The notes under the pieces were generated by a model. That model had not been told where the DNA came from. It saw only the letters and a list, made by a program, of their open reading frames with translations, and searched no databases. Of a DNA stretch of 13,339 bases, positions 7,044 to 13,339 are shown one piece after another. Numbering within the stretch: the first letter of the stretch is position 1; each line of letters starts with the position of its first letter. The stretch comes from JBDTMC01 sp039934475 (lineage in GTDB: Bacteria; Acidobacteriota; Terriglobia; Bryobacterales; Bryobacteraceae), in contig JBDTMC010000190.1 in the NCBI GenBank assembly GCA_039934475.1, forward strand, positions 1-13,339. Direction: 5' to 3'. Made by a program: the position numbers and the translations under genes.

Positions 7044-7484
7044 TTAGTTGTTGCTGACCTGGACGCGGACGCTACGCGGTTTGGCGATTTCCTTCTTCGG
7101 CAAGGTCACCGTGAGGACGCCGTTCTTGTAATCGGCAGCTACCTTTTCCGGTTCCACTGTGTCGGGGAGCTCGAAGTAGCGGGCAAATGAGCCGTACGAC
7201 CGCTCAATGCGGCGATAGCCCTTACCACCCTCTTCCAGCTCTACCATGCGCTCACCCTTGATCGAAAGGGTGCCATTCTCCATGCGGATATCGATGTCCT
7301 CCAGCTTCAGTTCGGGTACATCGGCCTTCAGGATCAACTCGTTTTCCGTCTCCAGGATGTCCACGGCGGGCACCCACGGGCGAGCAGCGCTTTCGCTCAG
7401 CATGCGGTTGACGGTGTCCTGGAAGAGGCGGATCCCGGTCGGAAAGTCGGCAACTTCAAAGGGGTTGTATTTGAGAATGCTCAT
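7044..7484 (-). CDS. Small heat-shock protein, Hsp20/alpha-crystallin family
   Basis: A 146-residue cytoplasmic ATP-independent chaperone (holdase) that binds unfolding proteins. The alpha-crystallin domain spans about residues 36-131 and ends in the family signature A117-D-Y-K-N-G-V-L124. It is followed by a short tail with VRV (139-141), the counterpart of the I-x-I motif that links dimers into oligomers. The N-terminal arm (FQDTVNRMLSE, 21-31) is amphipathic, as in bacterial class A proteins. The ATG at 7484 has a perfect AGGAGG (7497-7502), with a rather wide 12-base spacing. A near-consensus promoter lies upstream and a strong terminator downstream, so it is a single-gene unit. No CIRCE or HspR-type inverted repeat is seen, so heat control, if any, is not by those sites. 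Confidence 0.95.
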   Translation of the reverse strand: MSILKYNPFEVADFPTGIRLFQDTVNRMLSESAARPWVPAVDILETENELILKADVPELKLEDIDIRMENGTLSIKGERMVELEEGGKGYRRIERSYGSFARYFELPDTVEPEKVAADYKNGVLTVTLPKKEIAKPRSVRVQVSNN

Positions 7485-7761
7485 GGTTTTTTGTATCCTC
7501 CTATAAAATCTAACTCTGAGACAATGATAAAATATGAGCGATTAACTGTCAAGTAATTTCTTCTAAAATCTTAACATCTTTGCGTCACGTGCAATTCCTC
7601 GATGTCCGGGAACCGTCGGGACCCTCGTGCGCATCCCACAGTCAAACGTATTCAGAGGACCTTGACCCTCGGGAGCGTCTCTTGATAGGGAAGTCCCTGG
7701 TTTCTGTTTCATAATGAATACGTATCCATACAACGTCGCCTCAAGTAAGGAAGCAGGTCGA
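7485..7761. promoter_or_regulatory. Divergent intergenic region between hsp20 and the S55 peptidase gene
   Basis: These 277 bases contain the hsp20 leader and promoter on the left and the upstream region of the peptidase gene on the right. On the plus strand CATAAT (7710-7715) could be a -10 for the peptidase gene with a leader of about 40 bases, but no -35 is evident. A short dyad, AGGGA-AG-TCCCT (7687-7698), and TTGC/GCAA arms around 7579-7593 are the only other symmetric elements seen. Confidence 0.4.
7524..7552 (-). promoter_or_regulatory. Near-consensus sigma70 promoter of hsp20
   Basis: On the minus strand a perfect TTGACA (7547-7552) and TATCAT (7524-7529, 5 of 6) are separated by 17 bases, the optimal spacing. 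The predicted start near 7517 gives a leader of about 33 bases that carries the AGGAGG Shine-Dalgarno. Confidence 0.8.
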
Positions 7762-9594
7762 ATGAAGATCCGGGTCGCCGTGGTGTCGCTTCTAGCGATT
7801 TTTGCGGCGGGAGCACTAGCCCCCGCTGCCGAAATGGCTCCGCCGAAGATCGGCAAAGTGGAAATCATGAAGGTGTCGGAGATTCGGCCCGGAATGAAAG
7901 CCGTGGCGTGGACGGTGTTTCAGGGTACGGAGCCGGAGCCGGTACCGGTGGAAATCGTCGGCCTCATGAAGAATATGTGGGGCCCCGGCCAGGATCTGAT
8001 TCTAGGGAAGATGGGCGGCAAAGTGCTCCGCACCCAGGTGGCGGCGGGGATGAGCGGTAGCCCGGTGTACATAGACGGCAAGCTGATTGGGGCGGTATCC
8101 CTTAGATTCGGCGCGTTCTCAGCCGATCCGACGTGCGGCATCACTCCGATCGAGTTGATGCTTGAAATCAAGGACTTTGACGAAGGCCGGCCCGCCGATG
8201 CCAAAGCACCCGGCCGCGTCCAGGCGCGCGAGCAATACGCCTTGCCGGACGGCCAGCAAGCCGTCTCTGGCGGCGCCCCTTTCTTTACTCCGATTGAAAC
8301 GCCGTTGACGCTCTCCGGGTTCGACGATTCCGTCATCCGCGAGTTCGGTCCGATGTTCCAGCAGATGGGTGTGCGAGTGGTGCAGGGTGGTTCGGGCGGC
8401 GCGCTCACTGGCGCGAAGCCGGTAGGCGACTGGCAGAACGCCCTTAAACCCGGCGATGCCATTTCCGGCGTCCTGGTCTCCGGTGACATGAGTATGACCG
8501 GTCTCGGCACCGTCACCTATAACGACGGCAAGCGCGTGCTGGCGTTCGGCCACCCGTTCTTTAACCTCGGCCCCCTCAGCATGCCTATGAGCAAGGCTGA
8601 AGTTTTGATGGTGTTCGGCTCCCAACTCCAGCCGGTGAAATTCGGCAACGCTACGGAAATTGTGGGCGCACTGCGGCAGGACCGCCATAGCGGCATCATG
8701 GGCGAACTGGGCGAGGAAGCGGAGATGGTTCCGGTAGAGGTAAAGGTTCGTTCGTTCGCCGATGACGGTTCGTCGATTCGGAAGGAACGCAAGCTCCACT
8801 TCAATGTCTTCGTCAACCAGAAGTGGACGCCCTATCTGATGATGGTCACGCTGTTCAACTCTGTCTCCGGCTTGAACGATTTTGCCGAAGAGGCCACCTA
8901 CCGTCTAAACGCGCAGGTGGAGTTGGACGGTTACGCCCCCCTTTCGTTGTCCACCATGCAGGCCTCCAACGAAGTGCCGGTTCCAGCGCCGATGCAACTG
9001 GCCACCTGGTGGGGCGACAAGTTCAACCGACTTTACCTGAACAACGTGAAAACGCCACGCTTGAAGAGCGTGAACGCCACCATCGACCTGCTGCCGGAGC
9101 GCCGCGCCGCCGGCATCGAGACTGCCTGGACGGCTAGCAGCGAAGTGGAAGCGGGTAGCGAAGTCCCAGTGAAGGCCTTCCTCAGGCCTTACCGAGGCGA
9201 ACGGATCGAGCGTGATTTCAACGTCAAAATTCCGCAGGGTATGCCCAAAGGGGAGCATCGCATCTTATTGAGCGACGCCGATACGTTGAACCGGCTGCAA
9301 GCGGCTGCCGCCACCTCGAACAATTACATCGACCTCCAGCAGACCGTCTCCCTCATCAATCAGGAGCGCGCCAATAACAAGCTCTATGTGAGCCTTGTGC
9401 AGGCTCGGCCAACGGTTTACTACGACGACAAAACACTGCCCAGTCTGCCGGCCAGTGTCCTTAATGTAATGCAGACCGGGCGCACCGCCAGCCGGTCTGT
9501 GCTCTCGTCAGCGGAGACCGCGCATGAACAACTGGCGATTCCATTCGACCAGGTCATCAGCGGCAGTTACTCTCTCAAGATCACCGTAAAGTAG
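7762..9594 (+). CDS. Secreted SpoIVB-type (S55) serine peptidase-like protein, motif order permuted
   Basis: A 610-residue exported protein. A signal peptide (1-20, ending GALA) is followed by an S55-like region. The serine motif GMSGSP (96-101, probable nucleophile S98) is followed by VYIDGKLIGAV and DPTCGITPIELML, which resemble the end of the SpoIVB peptidase domain. After a linker comes GLGTVTYNDGKRVLAFGHPF, with H264 in a GHP motif resembling the GHG histidine at the start of the SpoIVB domain. So serine precedes histidine, opposite to SpoIVB. No PDZ domain is evident. Residues from about 360 on look like extracellular beta-domains ending in a hydrophobic-polar alternating strand. The ATG at 7762 is preferred over 7714 because the signal peptide begins there and AAGGA lies upstream. 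The next gene starts 6 bases after the stop, suggesting an operon. The substrate is unknown; proteolysis is inferred. Confidence 0.8.
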   Translation: MKIRVAVVSLLAIFAAGALAPAAEMAPPKIGKVEIMKVSEIRPGMKAVAWTVFQGTEPEPVPVEIVGLMKNMWGPGQDLILGKMGGKVLRTQVAAGMSGSPVYIDGKLIGAVSLRFGAFSADPTCGITPIELMLEIKDFDEGRPADAKAPGRVQAREQYALPDGQQAVSGGAPFFTPIETPLTLSGFDDSVIREFGPMFQQMGVRVVQGGSGGALTGAKPVGDWQNALKPGDAISGVLVSGDMSMTGLGTVTYNDGKRVLAFGHPFFNLGPLSMPMSKAEVLMVFGSQLQPVKFGNATEIVGALRQDRHSGIMGELGEEAEMVPVEVKVRSFADDGSSIRKERKLHFNVFVNQKWTPYLMMVTLFNSVSGLNDFAEEATYRLNAQVELDGYAPLSLSTMQASNEVPVPAPMQLATWWGDKFNRLYLNNVKTPRLKSVNATIDLLPERRAAGIETAWTASSEVEAGSEVPVKAFLRPYRGERIERDFNVKIPQGMPKGEHRILLSDADTLNRLQAAAATSNNYIDLQQTVSLINQERANNKLYVSLVQARPTVYYDDKTLPSLPASVLNVMQTGRTASRSVLSSAETAHEQLAIPFDQVISGSYSLKITVK

Positions 9595-9600
9595 CCAAGA

Positions 9601-11760
9601 ATGAAACAACTCGTATCGCTAACCCTCGCCCTGGCGGCGCTCGCCGGGGGCTTGTCCGCCGTGGACACGCAGACCTGGGTGCAAAGCCAGCAGGAAGAAT
9701 TCGTCAAGGGAACGCTTAAGAACCTCTCCGTTCGCAGCGATGGCCGGCTGTTCCTGGCCCCGGTATTTCAGGAGATCTTCGACCCATCGACGGCCTATCT
9801 GTGGGCCCTGGCCGAGGATTCCAAGGGCGTCCTGTACGTCGGCGGCGGCGGTCCCGGCACGGCTACGGCGCGGTTGTTTCAGATTGGACGCGATGGGAAG
9901 GGAAAATCGATTGGCGAACTACCCGGCCTGGAGATTCACGCCATCGCGATTGACTCCAAGGACCGCGTGTATGCGGCCACCTCGCCCGACGGCAAAGTGT
10001 ATCGCGTGACCGCGGGCGCTGAGCCGGAAGTCTTCTACGATCCCAAGGCGAAGTACATCTGGGGGATGGTGTTCAACCGGCAGGGCGACCTGTTCATTGC
10101 CACCGGCGACACGGGCGAAATCCACCGCGTCACTCCAGACGGCAAAGGGAGCGTCTTCTTCCGTACCGATGAAACCCATGCGCGCTCGATGGCCATTGAT
10201 GCTCAGGGGAACCTGATTGTTGGGACTGAGCCTGGCGGGTTGATCCTCAGAATCTCGTCCGGCGGCGATGGCTTCGTTTTGCATCAGGCCGCGAAGCGCG
10301 AGATCACGGCGGTGGCAGTAGCTAAGGACGGTTCTATCTATGCCGCAGCAGTCGGCTCCAAACCTGGCGCGGCACCGGCGCCGCTTGCACCGCTACCTCC
10401 GCCTGCCAAGCCTGTGTCCGGAAGCGTGGCCCCTCAGTCGCGCGCCGCCACTCCGCCCCCGACGTTGGCGCCGTCCGCCGGCAGTGTCGCAGGCAGCGAA
10501 GTCTACCGCATTGATTCCACTGGCCTGGCCCGGCGCGTCTGGAGCGACCAGCACGACATCGTCTACGCCATTGGCTTCGATTTGCAGAACCGTCCTATTC
10601 TGGCCACCGGGAACAAAGGTAGTATCTATCGCATCGAGTCCGAGTTCCAATCGACCATGCTGCTCAGCACGCCGCCCACGCAGATCACCTCCTTGATATC
10701 AACGGCGTCGGGTGCGCTCTACGCCGTCAGCGGGAATATCGGCAAGGTCTACCGGATTGGGACGGAAACCGAAAAGTCCGGCACGCTGGAAAGCGATTTG
10801 TTGGATGCGGGCAGCTTCACGGACTGGGGCCGCCTGTCCTGGAAGGGTGCTACGCACGGCGGCACCGTGGCGCTGGAGACGCGCAGCGGCAACCTCGACC
10901 GGCCACAGAAGAACTGGAGCCCGTGGACGAAGTTGGACGCGCGTATCGCTTCCCCGTCAGCCCGATTTCTACAGTGGAGGCTGACCATCACTGGTGGGGC
11001 GGGCGCCGCCTCGCCGGAAGTGACGCAGGTGGAAGCCGCCTACGAACCTCGTAACATCGCGCCGGTGGTGAGCCAGATCGAGATGACGCCGCCGAACTAC
11101 AAGTTCCAGCCGCAATCGTTGACCTTCACGCCGAGCAACAGCATCACCCTGCCGCCCTTAGGAGGCCGCCGGTTGCCCTCGCCGTCGATCATTGGAACGT
11201 CTTCGCAGACGCTGCCCTACACCAAGGGATTCGTCGGCGCGCGCTGGGCGGCAACCGACGACAACGGCGACGAACTTCGGTTCACGGTGGAGATCCGGGG
11301 GATCCACGAAACGGTTTGGAAGAAGCTGAAAGACAATTTGTCGGAGCGTTACTACGGTTGGGATTCCACTGCCTTCCCCGATGGTGAATACATCCTGCGA
11401 ATTACGGCGACCGACGCGCCGGAGAACACTCCCGACCGCGCTCTCTCCGCGCAATTAGTGGGCGAACCGTTCACCATCGACAACACGGCGCCCGCGATCA
11501 CAGGGCTCACCGCGACAATTCAAAGCCAAAAACTGCAAATTCGTTGGAAGGCGTCTGACGCTTCAAACCCAATTGAGAGCGCCGACTACTCGGTAAACGG
11601 TAGCGACTGGAAGGTTGCCGAGCCGACCACACGCCTCACCGATAGCCAGCAGCACGAGTACGCCCTGACCATCGACAAACCCGAGGGCGAAGTGACTGTA
11701 ACGGTCCGCGTCAGCGACCGCCTGGACAATATGAGCGCGGCCAGCACCGTAGTGAAGTAA
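9601..11760 (+). CDS. Secreted seven-repeat beta-propeller protein with C-terminal beta-sandwich domains
   Basis: A 719-residue cysteine-free protein with a signal peptide (1-20, ending GLSA). A repeated strand of the form G-x-[IVL]-[YFHL]-R-[IV] occurs seven times; its central residues are Q94, R135, R176, R217, R303, R344 and R385. The spacing is exactly 41 residues, except between the fourth and fifth where it is 86. The extra 45 residues are a Pro/Ala-rich stretch (about 252-299) inserted inside the fifth blade. Repeats also carry D-x-x-G-x-[LIV]-[YFI] turns, as in NHL/SMP-30-type propellers. Residues about 395-490 (TRSGN, NWSPWT, ARFLQWR) look like a jelly-roll or discoidin-like module, and about 545-719 like one or two Ig/FN3 domains. 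No enzyme motif is recognised, so a binding or scaffold role beside the S55 protein is likely. Only a weak ribosome-binding site is seen; translation may be coupled to the upstream gene. Confidence 0.8.
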   Translation: MKQLVSLTLALAALAGGLSAVDTQTWVQSQQEEFVKGTLKNLSVRSDGRLFLAPVFQEIFDPSTAYLWALAEDSKGVLYVGGGGPGTATARLFQIGRDGKGKSIGELPGLEIHAIAIDSKDRVYAATSPDGKVYRVTAGAEPEVFYDPKAKYIWGMVFNRQGDLFIATGDTGEIHRVTPDGKGSVFFRTDETHARSMAIDAQGNLIVGTEPGGLILRISSGGDGFVLHQAAKREITAVAVAKDGSIYAAAVGSKPGAAPAPLAPLPPPAKPVSGSVAPQSRAATPPPTLAPSAGSVAGSEVYRIDSTGLARRVWSDQHDIVYAIGFDLQNRPILATGNKGSIYRIESEFQSTMLLSTPPTQITSLISTASGALYAVSGNIGKVYRIGTETEKSGTLESDLLDAGSFTDWGRLSWKGATHGGTVALETRSGNLDRPQKNWSPWTKLDARIASPSARFLQWRLTITGGAGAASPEVTQVEAAYEPRNIAPVVSQIEMTPPNYKFQPQSLTFTPSNSITLPPLGGRRLPSPSIIGTSSQTLPYTKGFVGARWAATDDNGDELRFTVEIRGIHETVWKKLKDNLSERYYGWDSTAFPDGEYILRITATDAPENTPDRALSAQLVGEPFTIDNTAPAITGLTATIQSQKLQIRWKASDASNPIESADYSVNGSDWKVAEPTTRLTDSQQHEYALTIDKPEGEVTVTVRVSDRLDNMSAASTVVK

Positions 11761-11772
11761 AACCTGGGACAA

Positions 11773-11786
11773 TGGGGGATTCCCCA
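11773..11786 (+). other. Small hairpin at the uvrA start region
   Basis: TGGGG-GATT-CCCCA forms a 5-bp GC stem ending 2 bases before the uvrA ATG. The G run could itself be the Shine-Dalgarno, so the hairpin might mask it. There is no T-tract, so it is not a terminator and read-through from the propeller gene into uvrA is possible. Confidence 0.35.
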
Positions 11787-11788
11787 CC

Positions 11789-13339
11789 ATGCTCGATCGC
11801 ATCACCGTGCATGGGGCACGGCAACATAACCTTAAGAACATCGACGTCGAAATCCCACGGAACTCGCTCACGGTAGTCACCGGGTTGAGCGGATCGGGGA
11901 AGTCGTCGCTGGCCTTCGACACTATCTATGCCGAAGGGCAGCGGCGCTATGTCGAGACTCTCTCGCCTTACGCGCGGCAGTTTCTGGATCAGTTGGAACG
12001 GCCCGAGGTGGACTCCATCGACGGCCTCAGTCCGGCGATTTCTATCGAACAGAAGACCACCAACCGCAGCCCGCGATCCACCGTCGGCACCATCACTGAG
12101 ATCTACGATTATCTGCGTCTGCTCTACGCCTCGGTCGGCATCGCGCATTGCCCTAACGACGGCACAGAAATCACCCAGCAGAGTACAGAACAGATCCTGC
12201 AGCAGATCATGGCGCTGCGGAAGGAAGAGAAGGTGATGATCCTTGCGCCTATCGTCCGGGGGCGCAAGGGTGAATACAAGAAAGAGCTGGAGAAACTGGC
12301 GCGCCAGGGGTTCGTGAAGGCGCGCATTGATGGAACGCTGCGGGCGCTTGACGAAGAGATCGTCCTCGATAAACGGCGCAACCACACCATCGAAGTGGTC
12401 GTTGACCGGCTGTTGATCAAGCCGGGAATCGAACAGCGTCTGGAGGCTTCGCTCGCCACCGCCACTAAGCTGGCTGGTGGCCTGGTGTTGATCGTGGTGG
12501 TGAACGGCGAAGAGAGGCTGTACTCTCATAAACTGGCGTGTCCGCAGTGTGGAACCAGCGTCCCGCAGTTGGAGCCGCGATCCTTCTCTTTCAATAGTCC
12601 CTATGGCGCCTGCGAAGCTTGCAATGGGTTGGGCAGCCGCTGGGCGTTCGACCCGGCGAAGGTGATTGTCGATTCAGGGAAGCCGCTGCTCGAAGGCGGC
12701 CTGGGACCGGGTTCTGCTTCCACCCATATGATCCATAGCTTGGAGGCGGCGGCGCGGCGGCTGAAGATCAAGCTTGGCTCGGCGTTCGAAAAGCTGCCGC
12801 CCAAGACGCAAGACCTGCTGCTCAACGGAGGCAGCGGCTTCGACGGTATCCTCAACATCCTTCAAGCGCGCTTTGAAGAAGCTACCGAAGGCTACCGCGA
12901 GATGTTGATGGAGTATATGGCGCCGACGAGTTGCCCCGCCTGTCAGGGTAAACGGCTGCGGCCCTCGAGCCTCGCCGTGACGGTGAAGGGATCTAGTATC
13001 GCCGAGTTTACCGGCCTGCCCATCGCGCGTGTTCTGCCCTTGGTCCGCGGCTGGAAGTTCACGGAACGGGAATTACAGGTCGCCGGACGCGTGATGGAAG
13101 AGATCGGCAACCGGCTGCAGTTTCTCTCAGCGGTGGGCCTGGATTACCTCAGCCTTGAACGCTCCTCGGCGACGATTTCGGGCGGCGAAGCGCAGCGCAT
13201 CCGGCTTGCCACGCAGATCGGTTCCAAGCTGCGCGGCGTGCTCTACGTGCTCGATGAGCCGTCGATTGGACTGCATCCGCGCGACAACGAACGGCTGCTG
13301 GAAACGCTCATCCACCTGCGCGATCTGGGCAACACGGTG
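11789..13339 (+). CDS. uvrA: Excinuclease ABC subunit A, N-terminal part
   Basis: The frame is open from the ATG at 11789 to the right edge (517 residues of a protein usually about 940), so the gene is cut. UvrA is the damage-sensing ATPase of nucleotide excision repair and loads UvrB on lesions. The first ATPase domain is almost complete: Walker A GLSGSGKS (32-39), the Q-loop region RRYVETLSPYARQFL, SPAISIEQKTT, the UvrB-binding region with LAPIVRGRKGE, the first zinc-binding cysteines C251-P-Q-C254 with CEACNGLG, a second CPAC pair (near 384-387), the ABC signature S464-G-G-E467 and Walker B VLDEP (D489, E490), followed by GLHPRDN. All key residues are intact. It starts 28 bases after the propeller gene. 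No LexA-type dyad (CTG-N10-CAG or GAAC-N4-GTTC) is seen in the bases before it, so SOS control is not evident here. Confidence 0.96.
   Translation, partial: MLDRITVHGARQHNLKNIDVEIPRNSLTVVTGLSGSGKSSLAFDTIYAEGQRRYVETLSPYARQFLDQLERPEVDSIDGLSPAISIEQKTTNRSPRSTVGTITEIYDYLRLLYASVGIAHCPNDGTEITQQSTEQILQQIMALRKEEKVMILAPIVRGRKGEYKKELEKLARQGFVKARIDGTLRALDEEIVLDKRRNHTIEVVVDRLLIKPGIEQRLEASLATATKLAGGLVLIVVVNGEERLYSHKLACPQCGTSVPQLEPRSFSFNSPYGACEACNGLGSRWAFDPAKVIVDSGKPLLEGGLGPGSASTHMIHSLEAAARRLKIKLGSAFEKLPPKTQDLLLNGGSGFDGILNILQARFEEATEGYREMLMEYMAPTSCPACQGKRLRPSSLAVTVKGSSIAEFTGLPIARVLPLVRGWKFTERELQVAGRVMEEIGNRLQFLSAVGLDYLSLERSSATISGGEAQRIRLATQIGSKLRGVLYVLDEPSIGLHPRDNERLLETLIHLRDLGNTV

Noticed and set aside
7485..7560. 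CIRCE, HspR or RNA-thermometer element before hsp20
   Set aside because: No TTAGCACTC/GAGTGCTAA or CTTGAGT/ACTCAAG dyad is present. The T run in the leader is too close to the AGGAGG to pair with it as a fourU hairpin.
7714..7761. Sixteen-codon N-terminal extension of the S55 peptidase from an ATG at 7714
   Set aside because: It would place a polar stretch before an otherwise standard signal peptide, while the ATG at 7762 has an upstream AAGGA and starts directly with the Lys/Arg n-region.
8119..8799. Open frame of 226 codons on the minus strand
   Set aside because: It is antisense to the S55 peptidase gene. The His- and Arg-rich translation has no domain, as expected from a shadow frame.
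11711..12529. Open frame of 272 codons on the minus strand
   Set aside because: It lies opposite uvrA, whose protein is unmistakable. Its translation has no recognisable motif, and it spans the intergenic gap and hairpin. It is a product of GC-rich codon use in uvrA.

Overview
The window looks like a piece of a GC-rich Gram-negative chromosome, most likely an Acidobacteriota of the Bryobacterales/Solibacteres type. That assignment is inference. It rests on the gene content: a secreted S55 (SpoIVB-like) peptidase paired with a large propeller protein, a divergent membrane pyrophosphatase, and a beta-lactamase-like hydrolase without the classical omega-loop motif. No tRNA, rRNA, insertion sequence, CRISPR array or phage gene is visible. 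It reads as core and semi-core chromosome rather than an island.

Layout. Minus strand, 1-1159: the 5' part of glnE (runs off the left edge) and a MOSC-domain protein upstream of it. Plus strand, 1189-2091: an exported beta-lactamase-fold serine hydrolase, divergent from the MOSC gene and convergent with hppA. A perfect 15-bp inverted repeat overlaps its stop codon. Minus strand, 2125-7484: hppA (membrane H+-pyrophosphatase), an rlmI-type 23S rRNA methyltransferase, htpX (membrane zinc protease) and an hsp20 small heat-shock gene. htpX and rlmI overlap stop-to-start. A strong hairpin terminator separates hsp20 from htpX, and a 308-base regulatory gap precedes hppA. Plus strand, 7762 to the right edge: a secreted S55-family peptidase, a secreted seven-repeat beta-propeller protein only 6 bases later, and uvrA 28 bases after that (runs off the right edge).

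Themes. The hsp20/htpX/rlmI block is a proteostasis group: a holdase, an inner-membrane protease and a ribosomal RNA modifier. hppA couples PPi hydrolysis to proton pumping. The most unusual part is the secreted peptidase/propeller pair. The peptidase seems to carry its S55 catalytic halves in the opposite order to SpoIVB, with the Ser motif before the His motif. The propeller has an exact 41-residue period interrupted by one Pro/Ala-rich loop. Together they may form an exported proteolytic or scaffolding module. This is the best candidate for an undescribed system here, but its function cannot be read from sequence.

Start sites are mixed. hppA, htpX and hsp20 have clear Shine-Dalgarno sequences. 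glnE, the MOSC gene, the beta-lactamase-like gene, the propeller gene and uvrA show none or only weak ones.
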